DNA from: Mariprofundus ferrooxydans PV-1
Lineage (GTDB): Bacteria > Pseudomonadota > Zetaproteobacteria > Mariprofundales > Mariprofundaceae
Assembly: GCF_000153765.1 (NCBI RefSeq)
Contig: NZ_DS022294.1
Span: 376,150 to 440,149, forward strand
DNA length: 64,000 bases
Reading direction: 5' to 3'
In this document: one piece after another, positions 36,061 to 45,406 of the stretch
Position numbering within the stretch: position 1 is the stretch's first letter
Layout: every line of letters starts with the position of its first letter
Program-made: the position numbers and the translations under genes
Notes under the pieces: generated by a model
Seen by the model: only the letters and a program-made list of their open reading frames with translations
Databases searched by the model: none
Told to the model about the DNA's origin: nothing

Positions 36061-37773
36061 ATGCTTAGAGAGTTTATCCGCAACGAACGTATCGCCTACT
36101 TTTCGATGGAAATTGCACTGCAGAATGAGATCCCCACCTACAGTGGCGGTCTCGGCATACTGGCAGGTGATACCCTCCGCTCAGCGGCTGATCTGGAAAT
36201 GCCGATGGTGGCCGTCACGCTGGTCTCCCGACTCGGGTATTTTCGCCAGTCACTGGATGATCAGGGCAGGCAAAGCGAGAGTCCCGACGCCTGGTCGCCG
36301 GAGAAATATGCCGTCCCTCTGCCGGCCAAGATTGCCGTACCTATTGAAGATCGCAGCGTCTGGGTAAGCGCCTGGTTATATGTACTGGAAAGCTATCTTG
36401 GCGGCAGGCAGCCGGTATTGTTGCTCGACACCGATCTGGATGAAAATACCGAGGAAGACCGCAGAATCACCGATCGGCTCTACGGCGGAGATGTAGCCTA
36501 CCGGCTCAAACAGGAGATTGTGCTTGGCGTTGGCGGCGCCAGACTACTGCATGCACTGGATTTCAACGTGCGTCAGTACCATTTGAACGAGGGGCATTCG
36601 GCCCTGCTCACGCTGGAGCTGTTGCGCCGCCGTGCCTATCCGGCAGATGACCTGCGACCGGGGGATACCCCTTATGATATTCCCGCAGTACGCGAGATCT
36701 GCAATTTCACCACTCACACACCGCTTGCGGCAGGGCAGGACAAGTTCCCCTATGAATTGGTCTATCACCTGCTTGATGACTTTGTCGACCGGGAAACCGT
36801 ACATCATCTGGCCGGTCAGGATGAGCTCAATATGACACGGCTGGCGATGAATATGAGCGATTATGTGAATGGCGTGGCCAAGCGCCATGCCGAGGTATCG
36901 CGCAGGATGTTTCCCGGTTATCGCGTACGCGCCATCACCAACGGCGTACATCCGCACACCTGGGCATGCATCCCGTTCCGCAAACTGTATGACGCCCATC
37001 TGCCCGGCTGGTGCCATGAGCCGGAGCAGCTGCTGCGCGCCGACTGCTGTATTCCAAAAGATCAGATATGGCAGACTCATGTTGCGGCCAAGGCTGGGTT
37101 GCTTGCACTGGTCGCGGAGCGCTGCGGTATCACCCTGGATCCGGCTCTGCCCATTCTCGGCTTTGCCCGCCGCATGACGGCCTATAAACGTCCCGATCTG
37201 TTATTTCATGATATCGACCGTTTACGCGCGATTGCTGAGAACAGGCCATTCCAGATTGTGCTCGCCGGCAAGGCTCATCCGCGGGATGAAGATGGCAAGG
37301 CGTTGATCCGTCAGTTGTATCAATATATGCAACAACTGGCCGGCATCATTCCCATTGTATTCCTGCCCAACTACGACATGGAGATCGCTCTGAAGCTGGT
37401 ATCCGGCTCCGATATCTGGCTGAACACACCGCTGAAGCCTTTCGAGGCGTCGGGCACCAGCGGTATGAAAGCCGCGTTTAACGGGGTACCCAACCTCTCG
37501 GTACTGGATGGCTGGTGGGTCGAGGGGTGTATCGAGGGCGTAACCGGCTGGTCGATCGGGGATAATTGCGATGACGGCGAGAATTGCGACATTGCCAACA
37601 ATAACGATGCCGATGCCCTTTACCGCAAACTGGAAAATATTGTACTGCCCCTCTATCACGAGGACAGGGATGGCTGGATTTCGGTAATGCAGGGGGCCAT
37701 CAGCAAGAATGCATCCATGTTCAACAGCCACCATATGATGCGACGTTATGCTACAGACGCCTATATTCGCTAG
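36061..37773 (+). CDS. glgP: Alpha-glucan phosphorylase (short form)
   Basis: 570 residues. Releases glucose 1-phosphate from glycogen or maltodextrin with PLP. The N-terminal block (AYFSMEIALQNEIPTYSGGL, then GILAGDTLRSAAD) and the C-terminal PLP-lysine site (SGTSGMKAAFNG, with VLDGWWVEG) are those of the short bacterial/archaeal GlgP class, which lacks the long N-terminal extension of MalP. GFARRMTAYKRPDLL forms part of the active site. The stop codon TAG overlaps the left arm of an inverted repeat. Confidence 0.92.
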   Translation: MLREFIRNERIAYFSMEIALQNEIPTYSGGLGILAGDTLRSAADLEMPMVAVTLVSRLGYFRQSLDDQGRQSESPDAWSPEKYAVPLPAKIAVPIEDRSVWVSAWLYVLESYLGGRQPVLLLDTDLDENTEEDRRITDRLYGGDVAYRLKQEIVLGVGGARLLHALDFNVRQYHLNEGHSALLTLELLRRRAYPADDLRPGDTPYDIPAVREICNFTTHTPLAAGQDKFPYELVYHLLDDFVDRETVHHLAGQDELNMTRLAMNMSDYVNGVAKRHAEVSRRMFPGYRVRAITNGVHPHTWACIPFRKLYDAHLPGWCHEPEQLLRADCCIPKDQIWQTHVAAKAGLLALVAERCGITLDPALPILGFARRMTAYKRPDLLFHDIDRLRAIAENRPFQIVLAGKAHPRDEDGKALIRQLYQYMQQLAGIIPIVFLPNYDMEIALKLVSGSDIWLNTPLKPFEASGTSGMKAAFNGVPNLSVLDGWWVEGCIEGVTGWSIGDNCDDGENCDIANNNDADALYRKLENIVLPLYHEDRDGWISVMQGAISKNASMFNSHHMMRRYATDAYIR

Positions 37774-37849
37774 GAGTCTGTCGGATTCACAGGGTGATCG
37801 TAGCAGGAACAGCCTGCCCGGCAACACTGGACAAGTCCGACAGACTCCT
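37772..37849. repeat. Perfect 14-base inverted repeat, 78-base element
   Basis: AGGAGTCTGTCGGA (37772-37785) is exactly complementary in inverse to TCCGACAGACTCCT (37836-37849). The intervening 50 bases have no reading frame. The element begins within the glgP stop codon and ends 39 bases before the corA ATG. It could be a miniature transposable element or a transcript stem separating the two genes; no U-run follows, so it is not a classic terminator. Confidence 0.65.
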
Positions 37850-37888
37850 GAAAACGCTGGTTTGAGAATGAATTCGAAAACGGGGTAA

Positions 37889-38998
37889 ATGGCTATGATT
37901 CGGGCAAAAAAAAGAGCTGCAAGACAGCCATATTTCGGCAAACGCTACCATACACCGGGTACGGCACCCGGCACGCTGACCGGGGCGCTTGCCTCGGCAA
38001 CCACCCCGGTACATATCCGCCTGGTGGATTACTCCCCGGAGAAACTCCTGTTGACGGAGGATGCCGAAATCACTGACTGTCTGACCTATATCGAGCGGGA
38101 TACCGTCACCTGGGTGCACCTACAGGGGGATCCGCCTCCTGACATGTTGCGCACGCTGGGCGAAACATTCCATCTGCATCCGCTGGCTATGGAAGATGTG
38201 CTCAATACCGGACAGCGCCCCAAGGTCGAGCCTTTCGATCACCAGCTGTTTCTGGTCATGAGCCTGCCGGTGTTTCAGGGCGAAGAGGTTATCACCCGCC
38301 AGATCAGCCTGTTCGCCAACGCACGCTATATCGTCAGTTTTTGCGAAGGGGCAGATGATCCGTTCATGCCACTGGTCAAACGCCTGCAGACAAAGAGCTC
38401 CAACCTGCGCAAACGGGGCGCGGACTATCTGCTCTACGGTATCCTCGATCTGGTCATTGATCAGGGATTCCCTGTGCTGGAATCTTTCGGACTGCACCTG
38501 GAAGAACTGGAAGACAATATCGCCGAATCCGGCGGTGGGCGTGCATTGCTGGATCGCATTCACATACTCAAGCGGGAACTGATTCTGCTGCGGCGCATGG
38601 TATGGCCGCAACGGGAGGTGATCACCCAGTTGCTGCGCGAGAATCATGATTTTATTGGCGAAGAGACCCGCATCTTCCTGCGCGACTGCTACGACCACAC
38701 CGTACAGATCATGGACCTGCTCGAAACCTATCGTGATATGGCCGGGAGCATCCTCGACATCTACCTCTCCAGCGTCAGCAACCGGCTTAATGAAACCATG
38801 CGTGTACTGGCTGTAATCTCCACCATCTTCATTCCGATGACCTTCGTCGCCGGTGTTTATGGCATGAATTTCGACCGTTCAAATCCGCTGAGCATGCCGG
38901 AGCTCGGCTGGGCCTACGGCTATCCTGTGTTCTGGCTGCTGATGATCGGCATTGCCTGCGGCATGATCATCTTTTTCAAGCGTAAGGGGTGGTTCTAA
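37889..38998 (+). CDS. corA: CorA-family magnesium/cobalt channel
   Basis: 369 residues. The C-terminal pore signature GVYGMNF (GMN) sits between two membrane helices (VLAVISTIFIPMTFVAG and FWLLMIGIACGMIIFF), followed by the basic tail KRKGWF. The N-terminal domain is the alpha-beta funnel, with the CorA blocks WVHLQGDPP, HPLAMEDVLNTGQRPKVE and DYLLYGILDLVID. A homopentameric inner-membrane Mg2+ channel. An ATG six bases downstream of 37889 is also possible. Confidence 0.95.
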   Translation: MAMIRAKKRAARQPYFGKRYHTPGTAPGTLTGALASATTPVHIRLVDYSPEKLLLTEDAEITDCLTYIERDTVTWVHLQGDPPPDMLRTLGETFHLHPLAMEDVLNTGQRPKVEPFDHQLFLVMSLPVFQGEEVITRQISLFANARYIVSFCEGADDPFMPLVKRLQTKSSNLRKRGADYLLYGILDLVIDQGFPVLESFGLHLEELEDNIAESGGGRALLDRIHILKRELILLRRMVWPQREVITQLLRENHDFIGEETRIFLRDCYDHTVQIMDLLETYRDMAGSILDIYLSSVSNRLNETMRVLAVISTIFIPMTFVAGVYGMNFDRSNPLSMPELGWAYGYPVFWLLMIGIACGMIIFFKRKGWF

Positions 38999-39219
38999 CG
39001 CCCTACCCCGCACATTCGCATACCATTAGCGATGACTGGTTGGGGCAGCAATAAACCTCAATCGCAGCGCTTCTGCAAACACCGGTAACAAGGAGTGCAA
39101 CTACAGCCTTGAATTACCGCCTCTCTTCCCATAGCTCCTGTTGCCTCCTAGTCTGCGACAGTAGACGGCTTAACAGACCGGCGTCGCAATAGCCCTCAAC
39201 CAGACAGGAGATGGAACAG

Positions 39220-39666
39220 ATGGATTTGATTACCGTGGGTTGGCGTGAGTGGGCCGCCCTCCCTGATCTGGGTATTCCGCGCATTAAGGCCAAGGTGGAT
39301 ACCGGAGCAAAAACCTCGTGCCTGCATGCATTCAGTCAGGAGCGCTTTACACAGGCCGGAGCCCCGTGGATTCGTTTCGGTATGCACCCGCTTCAGCAGC
39401 GCACCGACATCGAGATATTCACTGAAGCGGAGATCGTCGATGAACGGATGGTCAGTGATTCCGGCGGGCACCGTGAGTTGCGCCCTATTATCAAGACCAC
39501 GATTGAACTGGGCAGACTTCGTTTCCCGACCGAGTTCACACTGACCAATCGGGACTCCATGCTGTTTCGGGTCCTGTTAGGACGGGAGGCAATGAAAAAA
39601 CGGCTGCTTGTTGACCCGGCGCAATCATACCTGTTGCCTGCCCCCGGACATAAGGAGAAAAAGTGA
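39220..39666 (+). CDS. rimB: ATP-dependent zinc protease family protein (RimB-like)
   Basis: 148 residues from the ATG at 39220, nine bases after AGGAG; an ATG at 39211 would sit against the Shine-Dalgarno. The family is a retropepsin-like aspartic peptidase despite its name. The active-site Asp is in [15 protein letters not shown], and the second half includes [16 protein letters not shown]. It is first in a three-gene operon with rimK, where these peptidases are linked to poly-glutamate modification of ribosomal protein S6. Its last base pair set overlaps the rimK start. Confidence 0.85.
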   Translation: MDLITVGWREWAALPDLGIPRIKAKVDTGAKTSCLHAFSQERFTQAGAPWIRFGMHPLQQRTDIEIFTEAEIVDERMVSDSGGHRELRPIIKTTIELGRLRFPTEFTLTNRDSMLFRVLLGREAMKKRLLVDPAQSYLLPAPGHKEKK

Positions 39667-40568
39667 AAATCGCCATCTTATCAAGAAACCCGAAGTTATA
39701 TTCGACCCGCCGGCTGGTTGAAGCAGCCAAAGAACGTGGCCATGAAGTGCGCGTATTCGATCACCTGCGTTGCTATATGAATATCACCTCCATGAAACCC
39801 AGCATCAGCTATCGCGGTGAAAAACTCGAAGGCTATGATGCCGTCATTCCACGTATTGGCGCTTCCGTCACGTTTTACGGTACTGCCGTACTGCGCCAGT
39901 TTGAAATGATGGGCGTGTACCCGCTCAATGAGTCGGTGGCTATTTCGCGTTCACGCGACAAGTTGCGCTCCGTGCAGTTGCTGGCGCGTAAAGGCATCGG
40001 CCTGCCGGTGACCGGTTTTGCGCGCAGTCCGGATGATGTCGATGATTTGCTGGCCTCTGTCGGCGGTGCACCGGTGGTGATCAAACTGCTCGAAGGCACG
40101 CAGGGTATCGGCGTGGTATTGGCGGAAACGAAGAAAGCAGCTGAAAGCGTGATCGAAGCGTTTATGGGTTTGAATGCCAATATCCTGGTACAGGAGTTCA
40201 TCAAGGAAGCCGACGGCGCAGATATCCGCTGCTTTGTTGTCGATGGCAAGGTCGTGGCAGCGATGAAACGTCAGGGTAAGGAAGGCGAGTTCCGCTCCAA
40301 CCTGCACCGTGGTGGTAATGCCACCGTAATCCGCATTACGCCCGAAGAGCGCTCCACTGCAGTACGAGCTGCCAGCATTATGGGCCTGAATGTGGCCGGC
40401 GTGGACTTGCTTCGCTCCAACCATGGACCGGTCGTCATGGAGGTCAACTCATCACCCGGACTGGAGGGCATCGAAGGGGCAACGGGCAAGGATATCGCCG
40501 GCATGATTATCAGCTGTATTGAAAAAAATGCCGGCACCGGCAATACACGTACACGAGGCAAGGGTTGA
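39663..40568 (+). CDS. rimK: Ribosomal protein S6 alpha-L-glutamate ligase RimK
   Basis: 301 residues of the ATP-grasp superfamily. Adds glutamate residues to the C-terminus of ribosomal protein S6. Motifs seen: [20 protein letters not shown] at the start, the ATP-binding [16 protein letters not shown], and the Mg-binding [20 protein letters not shown]. The start is GTG at 39663, overlapping the rimB stop by four bases (GTGA). Its own end overlaps the next gene the same way. Confidence 0.95.
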   Translation: MKIAILSRNPKLYSTRRLVEAAKERGHEVRVFDHLRCYMNITSMKPSISYRGEKLEGYDAVIPRIGASVTFYGTAVLRQFEMMGVYPLNESVAISRSRDKLRSVQLLARKGIGLPVTGFARSPDDVDDLLASVGGAPVVIKLLEGTQGIGVVLAETKKAAESVIEAFMGLNANILVQEFIKEADGADIRCFVVDGKVVAAMKRQGKEGEFRSNLHRGGNATVIRITPEERSTAVRAASIMGLNVAGVDLLRSNHGPVVMEVNSSPGLEGIEGATGKDIAGMIISCIEKNAGTGNTRTRGKG

Positions 40569-41611
40569 CCACTGAACTGATCATCGGCGGTCAAACCATT
40601 CGGCCCGGTGAGCGTCAGATCGTTGAGCTGACACTGCCGCCGCTTATCACACATACCAGCCTGCATATGCCGGTGCATGTAGTCCGCAGCAAGAGAAACG
40701 GCCCCCGCCTGCTGGTATGCGCCGCCCTGCACGGGGATGAGATCAATGGCGTGGAAATCATCCGCCGTCTGATGAACCACCCTGCACTCGCCCAGATTCG
40801 GGGAGACCTGGTGGCCATTCCCATCGTCAATATTTACGGATTTATCCACCAGATCCGATACCTGCCCGACCGGCGTGATCTGAACCGCTGCTTCCCGGGC
40901 TCGGAAAAAGGCTCCATGGCCGGTCGGCTGGCGCACCTGTTTCTCAATGAAATTGTCGCCAAGTGCTCCCACGGCATTGATCTGCATACGGCCGCCATCC
41001 ATCGCGACAACCTGCCCCAGATACGCGCCACGCTCGATGATCCGGCAACCTGTCAGATGGCCAATGCCTTTCCTGTTTCCGTGCTGCTGGACGCAGCCCT
41101 GCGCCCAGGAACCATACGTGAAGCCGCCGGTCGGCTGGGCATTCCCTGGCTGGTTTACGAGGCCGGTGAAGCGCTGCGCTTTGATGAGGTAGCAATTCGT
41201 GCGGGTGTCCGCGGCATCATTCAGGTGATGCGCGAAATCGGCATGCTTCCCAAACGCAAAACAAAAAAACCGTATGTACCGCAGGTGGCGAAAAGTTCCT
41301 ATTGGGTGCGCGCCGCGCAGAGCGGAATCTATCGCAGCCTGATACCAATGGGCGCTCAGGTGGCCAGAGGCGATGTGCTGGGCCTGATTGATGACCCATA
41401 CGGAACCACGGATATACAGGTTCATGCACCTGCAGCCGGCATTATCATCGGCAGAACCAATTTACCGCTGGTTTATGAGGGCGATGCACTCTGCCATATC
41501 GCGCAGTTCAAGCGCGCCGGCGATGCCGCCAACGTCGTCGAGGCATTTCAGTCCGAGTTTGAGGTGGTGTTTGACAACAGCATTGATGATGCCGACGCGC
41601 CGATTCAGTAA
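40565..41611 (+). CDS. Succinylglutamate desuccinylase/aspartoacylase family zinc hydrolase
   Basis: 348 residues starting with TTG at 40565, four bases before the end of rimK. Zinc ligands and acid are in [11 protein letters not shown] (His, Glu) and [12 protein letters not shown] (His), with the catalytic Glu in [13 protein letters not shown]. The C-terminal domain (about 250-330) is the biotinyl-like beta barrel of the AstE/AspA family ([19 protein letters not shown]). These genes often accompany rimBK. Its substrate here is probably an N-acyl amino acid or a glutamyl product, by inference. Confidence 0.88.
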   Translation: MTTELIIGGQTIRPGERQIVELTLPPLITHTSLHMPVHVVRSKRNGPRLLVCAALHGDEINGVEIIRRLMNHPALAQIRGDLVAIPIVNIYGFIHQIRYLPDRRDLNRCFPGSEKGSMAGRLAHLFLNEIVAKCSHGIDLHTAAIHRDNLPQIRATLDDPATCQMANAFPVSVLLDAALRPGTIREAAGRLGIPWLVYEAGEALRFDEVAIRAGVRGIIQVMREIGMLPKRKTKKPYVPQVAKSSYWVRAAQSGIYRSLIPMGAQVARGDVLGLIDDPYGTTDIQVHAPAAGIIIGRTNLPLVYEGDALCHIAQFKRAGDAANVVEAFQSEFEVVFDNSIDDADAPIQ

Positions 41612-41647
41612 AAGCCTGCTCAAATCGGCGATGCATCGTATCGTATA

Positions 41648-42529
41648 CTATTGATACTGACACTGCTGCAGCAACTGCCATAACCTTTCACCAACCGGAC
41701 CCATCGGCTCCCCCGTACGGCGAAACAGATACATATCAATCTTCACCGCATCCAGTCCTTTGCCGGAGAGCGCCAGCAGCCGTCCGTCAGCCAACTCCTC
41801 GGCCACACGATGACGCGGCATGCGCCCCCAGCCGGCACCGGAGAGTATCATGCGTTTTTTCATGTCGAAATCGTTGACCAGCCATTGCGGCGCACCCTCC
41901 AGCACGCCAGCGCTTCGTTTAGGCTGATTCCGACTGGTGTCACGCACTACCACCTGCACATACGCTTCCAGATCGGACAGGGTGATTGCCGGATAACGGG
42001 TCGCCAGCGGAAAATCGGGTGAGATCACCGGGATCATTTGCGTGGAGGTCAGACGCACCTGCTCCGCATATTCAACGGGAACAAACTGTTCGGCAATGGC
42101 AAAATCGACGTCTTTTTCCTGCAGCCGCTCCAGCGTCCCCCCCATATTCTCGACCTGCAGACTCATGCGTGTGGCAGGTGCTGACTGGGAGATCTGTTTG
42201 ATCACATCCAGCACCTGCTCCACAGGAGCGATGGCACTGAGTGCTATCGAAATTTCTGGCTCTTCACCGCGGGCAAAATGGCTGGCAATACTGCTCATAT
42301 CTTCGCTGCGCGACAGAATACTCCGGGCCTTGCCGTAAAGCACATGCCCTTCCGGCGTGAGGACAGGCCGATAGCCCTTGCGATCAAACAGGGAAAGCCC
42401 CAACTCCTGCTCCAGGTTTTTCACTGCAATACTGATCGCCGACTGGCTACGATACAGCGCTTCGGCCGCCGCATGAAAACCGCCCTTCTCCACCACAGCG
42501 CACAAGGCGCGCAACTGATCCAATGTCAT
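41648..42529 (-). CDS. LysR-family transcriptional regulator
   Basis: 293 residues from the ATG at 42529 (a TTG six bases upstream is in frame). HTH in residues 1-60 (MTLDQLRALCAVVEKGGFHA, then AAEALYRSQSAISIAVKNLE), then the periplasmic-binding-like effector domain. It diverges from the long detoxification operon, with 124 bases between starts and a perfect TTAATATATTAA palindrome 19 bases before its own ATG. It is therefore the likely activator of that operon, responding to an aromatic, quinone or electrophile. Confidence 0.88.
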   Translation of the reverse strand: MTLDQLRALCAVVEKGGFHAAAEALYRSQSAISIAVKNLEQELGLSLFDRKGYRPVLTPEGHVLYGKARSILSRSEDMSSIASHFARGEEPEISIALSAIAPVEQVLDVIKQISQSAPATRMSLQVENMGGTLERLQEKDVDFAIAEQFVPVEYAEQVRLTSTQMIPVISPDFPLATRYPAITLSDLEAYVQVVVRDTSRNQPKRSAGVLEGAPQWLVNDFDMKKRMILSGAGWGRMPRHRVAEELADGRLLALSGKGLDAVKIDMYLFRRTGEPMGPVGERLWQLLQQCQYQ

Positions 42530-42547
42530 CAACAAAAACTAGATGAT

Positions 42548-42559
42548 TTAATATATTAA
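42548..42559. promoter_or_regulatory. Candidate LysR operator
   Basis: TTAATATATTAA is a perfect 12-base palindrome inside TGATTTAATATATTAATCA (42544-42562). It sits in the 124-base gap between the LysR gene and the cytochrome b561 gene, where LysR proteins normally bind a T-N11-A dyad. Confidence 0.45.
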
Positions 42560-42653
42560 TCAAGACCATCTATTATTTATGCTTTTTATGAATCATCTGA
42601 AACGTCATCATATCGCAACCCGAAGAGGGAGTGTTTACCGGAGGCTGATCGCA

Positions 42654-43226
42654 GTGTTACGCAATACATCGACATCCTATGGTCTGGTTGCCATCATGAT
42701 TCACTGGTTGATGGCCGTTGCCATTCCCGCCATGTTTGCGCTCGGCATCTGGATGACGGGACTCACCTATTACGACCGCTGGTATCACGATGCGCCGGAA
42801 ATTCACAAGTCCATCGGCATGCTGCTACTGTTTCTGCTGCTCTTTCGGGTGATCTGGCGAGTCATTAACAGACCTCCCGTACTACTGGGTCTGTGGTGGG
42901 AAAAGCGGCTTGCACTGACTGTGCATCAGCTCCACTACCTGCTGATGTTCATAGTGATGCTTAGCGGTTACCTGATACCAACAGCTGAAGGCGTCGGCAT
43001 TGATGTTTTCGGCTGGTTCACCGTGCCCGCCACATTCTCATTCGACAAACAGCAGGCCGACCTGATCGGCAGTATCCACCGGATCAGCGCATGGGCTATC
43101 ATGGGGTTAACCATCCTGCATGCCGCGGCCGCACTCAAGCACCACTGGATCGACAAGGACATCACGCTACTGCGTATGTTGGGTATATCCCGAAATTCAC
43201 AACACACACAAGGAGAGACACCATGA
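42654..43226 (+). CDS. Cytochrome b561 family protein
   Basis: 190 residues from the GTG at 42654, which has CGGAGG eight bases upstream; an ATG at 42579 is in frame but adds a non-membrane lead. Four hydrophobic helices carry conserved histidines in VAIMIHWLMA, APEIHKSIGM, VHQLHYLLMF and LTILHAAAALKHHW, the bis-heme b561/YodB arrangement. An inner-membrane electron carrier, usually quinol-linked. It overlaps the YceI gene by four bases, as b561-YceI pairs commonly do. First gene of the operon read rightward to 54.7 kb. Confidence 0.88.
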   Translation: MLRNTSTSYGLVAIMIHWLMAVAIPAMFALGIWMTGLTYYDRWYHDAPEIHKSIGMLLLFLLLFRVIWRVINRPPVLLGLWWEKRLALTVHQLHYLLMFIVMLSGYLIPTAEGVGIDVFGWFTVPATFSFDKQQADLIGSIHRISAWAIMGLTILHAAAALKHHWIDKDITLLRMLGISRNSQHTQGETP

Positions 43227-43807
43227 AACTGAAACACCTGTTTGCCTCATTACTGATCACACTGGCCTTTGCCATGCCTGTTCAGGCTGCCGAGAATTAC
43301 GCCATTGATATCAAGGGCCAGCACGCATTCATCGAGTTCAAGATCAAACATCTGGGCTATAGCTGGCTGCTCGGCTCATTCCGCACATTCGACGGCAACT
43401 TCACCTATGATGAGAAAAAACCGGAGCAGGACAAGGTTAGCGTCACGATTGAGACAGCCAGCCTGGACACCAACCATGCCGAGCGTAACAAGCACCTGCG
43501 CAGCGCTGACTTTTTCGATGTAGAGCACTTCCCGACCGCTACATTCGTCAGCACCTCCTATGAGCCGACAGGCAAGGATACCGGTATCCTGCACGGCACA
43601 CTGAACCTGCACGGCGTCAGCAAGAATATCGTCATTCAGGTCAAACAGATCGGTGCCGGCCCCGACCCGTGGGGCGGCTACCGTCGCGGCTTTGAAGGTC
43701 GCACCACACTGCACCTGTCCGATTACAATATGAAAAAAGCGGCGATGCTCGGCCCTGTAGCTGAAAACGTGGAGCTATTCCTCTCCATTGAAGGTATCCG
43801 TCAGTAA
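43223..43807 (+). CDS. YceI family periplasmic protein
   Basis: 194 residues with a signal peptide ending VQAA. The mature barrel has the YceI strands (DIKGQHAFIEFKIKHLGYSW, FRTFDGNFTYDE, LRSADFFDVEHFPTATFVST). YceI proteins are lipocalin-like, bind isoprenoid or amide lipids such as polyprenyl quinone precursors, and are often paired with cytochrome b561, as here. The ATGA overlap shows coupled translation. Confidence 0.92.
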   Translation: MKLKHLFASLLITLAFAMPVQAAENYAIDIKGQHAFIEFKIKHLGYSWLLGSFRTFDGNFTYDEKKPEQDKVSVTIETASLDTNHAERNKHLRSADFFDVEHFPTATFVSTSYEPTGKDTGILHGTLNLHGVSKNIVIQVKQIGAGPDPWGGYRRGFEGRTTLHLSDYNMKKAAMLGPVAENVELFLSIEGIRQ

Positions 43808-43837
43808 ACAGCGATTAACATCCCTGTGCGAATCTCG

Positions 43838-43869
43838 GCCGGGGGCGGAGGCAATGCTCCGCCCCCGGC
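43838..43869 (+). other. Strong GC-rich hairpin without a U-run inside the operon
   Basis: GCCGGGGGCGGAG (43838-43850) pairs perfectly with CTCCGCCCCCGGC (43857-43869) over a six-base loop. It lies in the 108-base gap between YceI and the CDGSH gene, the only gap of any size in the operon. With no U-run it is more likely an RNA-stabilising or processing element than a terminator. Confidence 0.6.
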
Positions 43870-43915
43870 TCGTGCAGGACGTTCAAATGACCAGATGAAT
43901 CTACAGGAGATTAAC

Positions 43916-44152
43916 ATGTCCGAAGTCACAATAGCCTCCACAAAGCCGGCAGTGCTGGAACTGGAGCCAGGCACCTACTACTGGTGCGCCTGCGGCAAGT
44001 CGGCCAATCAGCCGTTTTGCGACGGCTCCCATGCAGGCACCAGCTTCACACCGCAGGCGTTTGAGGTGACCGAAAAGAAGAAAGTTGCCCTGTGCCAGTG
44101 TAAACATACAAAGAATCCACCTTTCTGCGACGCCTCCCATAAAAAACTATAA
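43916..44152 (+). CDS. CDGSH iron-sulfur domain protein (two motifs)
   Basis: 78 residues behind AGGAGAT. Two CDGSH-type sites are visible, CACGKSANQPFCDGSHAG and CQCKHTKNPPFCDASHKK, each with the three Cys and one His that bind a [2Fe-2S] cluster. The fold is the mitoNEET type, here as a tandem in one chain. Redox-active and often linked to iron or quinone metabolism. Followed 30 bases later by the nitroreductase fusion gene. Confidence 0.92.
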   Translation: MSEVTIASTKPAVLELEPGTYYWCACGKSANQPFCDGSHAGTSFTPQAFEVTEKKKVALCQCKHTKNPPFCDASHKKL

Positions 44153-44182
44153 CAACAGACACCACGGTAATAAGGAGGAGAG

Positions 44183-45406
44183 ATGGCTCAACAACGCATG
44201 AATGTGCAGGCGCCGATTGAACGCCTGTTTGCTGATCGCTGGAGCACACGCGCTTTTGATCCGGACAAGCGTGTGCCTGCAGAGTTGCTCGCCAGTTGTC
44301 TGGAAGCAGCTCGCTGGGCGCCATCCTGTTTCGGTGCCGAGCCATGGCACTATATCGTAGCCGACCGATTTACCGCTCAGGCAGCCTGGCAACGGGTGCT
44401 GGACGCTCTTGCGCCGAAGAACCAGCTATGGGCAGAGCATGCGCCTGTTCTGATCGTCGCTGTTGCCGACCCGGTATTCTCCCATAACGGCAACCCGAAC
44501 CGCTGGGCTGAATATGATACCGGTCAGGCCACGGTATGCCTCACTCTGCAAGCTGAGTCACTGGGGCTCGCCTGCCACCAGATGGGCGGCTTCGATGCTG
44601 AAACATTGAAATCCGCTCTTACCATTCCCGAGGCGCTGCAACTGATGAGCGTAACCGCGATCGGTTATGCCGGCGACATAAAAGCACTCGATACGGATTT
44701 TCAGCCGATGGAAGAGGCAGCCAGAACACGCAGATCATTGGCTGATACCGTGCATAACGGCGCATGGGGCACGGCATATCACCCACCGGCATCAGCCGGC
44801 TGGGAGGCGCGCTATCAGGAAACATCTGTTGAGCAACTACCGTGGTTTCATGCCGGACTGGATGCCGACATCAGCCGGGCGCTCGACTCACTTGAACTGG
44901 GCGATGGCGCCACAGCGCTTGATCTGGGTTGCGGTCCCGGCACGCAGGCCGTGGCTCTGGCAAAGTGCGGGTTGAGCGTGACGGCCAGCGATGTGTCGTG
45001 GACAGCAATAGCGTCCGCCGAAAGACTGGCTGCAGCAGAACATGTCCGGGTCGATTTTCATGTCGATGATGTGCTGCACAGCAAGCTGACCGGCCAGTTT
45101 GACCTGATTATAGACCGTGGCGTGTTTCATTGTTTCGCGGACGCAGACGACCAACAGACCTATGTATCCACACTCCACCAACGACTCAAGCCGGGGGCCA
45201 CGCTCCTGCTCAAATGTTTTCACAAACAGGAAACCAGCGAAACAGGCCCTCCGGGACGTTATGAAGAATCGGATATCAGCCGCTTCTTCGCCGACGGTTT
45301 CAAATTAATCGAAACGCAGGAAAGCCGCTTTGCACCCACAGCGCAGGATGACGGCCCGAAAGCGCTGTTCTGCATACTTGAAAGGTTGATAGAGGAGCAA
45401 CAATGA
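44183..45406 (+). CDS. Nitroreductase-methyltransferase fusion protein
   Basis: 407 residues in two enzyme domains. Residues about 1-195 are an FMN nitroreductase (RWSTRAFDPDKRVPAELLAS, EAARWAPSCFGAEPWHYIVA, ESLGLACHQMGGFD). Residues about 205-405 are a class I SAM methyltransferase of the TehB/thiopurine type (LDLGCGPGTQAVALAKCG for SAM, LIIDRGVFHCF for motif IV). The two are joined by a segment starting GWEARYQETSVEQLPWF, and no stop or frame change lies between them. The pairing suggests reduction of a nitro or quinone compound followed by methylation of the product. It overlaps the Old Yellow Enzyme gene by four bases. Confidence 0.85.
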   Translation: MAQQRMNVQAPIERLFADRWSTRAFDPDKRVPAELLASCLEAARWAPSCFGAEPWHYIVADRFTAQAAWQRVLDALAPKNQLWAEHAPVLIVAVADPVFSHNGNPNRWAEYDTGQATVCLTLQAESLGLACHQMGGFDAETLKSALTIPEALQLMSVTAIGYAGDIKALDTDFQPMEEAARTRRSLADTVHNGAWGTAYHPPASAGWEARYQETSVEQLPWFHAGLDADISRALDSLELGDGATALDLGCGPGTQAVALAKCGLSVTASDVSWTAIASAERLAAAEHVRVDFHVDDVLHSKLTGQFDLIIDRGVFHCFADADDQQTYVSTLHQRLKPGATLLLKCFHKQETSETGPPGRYEESDISRFFADGFKLIETQESRFAPTAQDDGPKALFCILERLIEEQQ

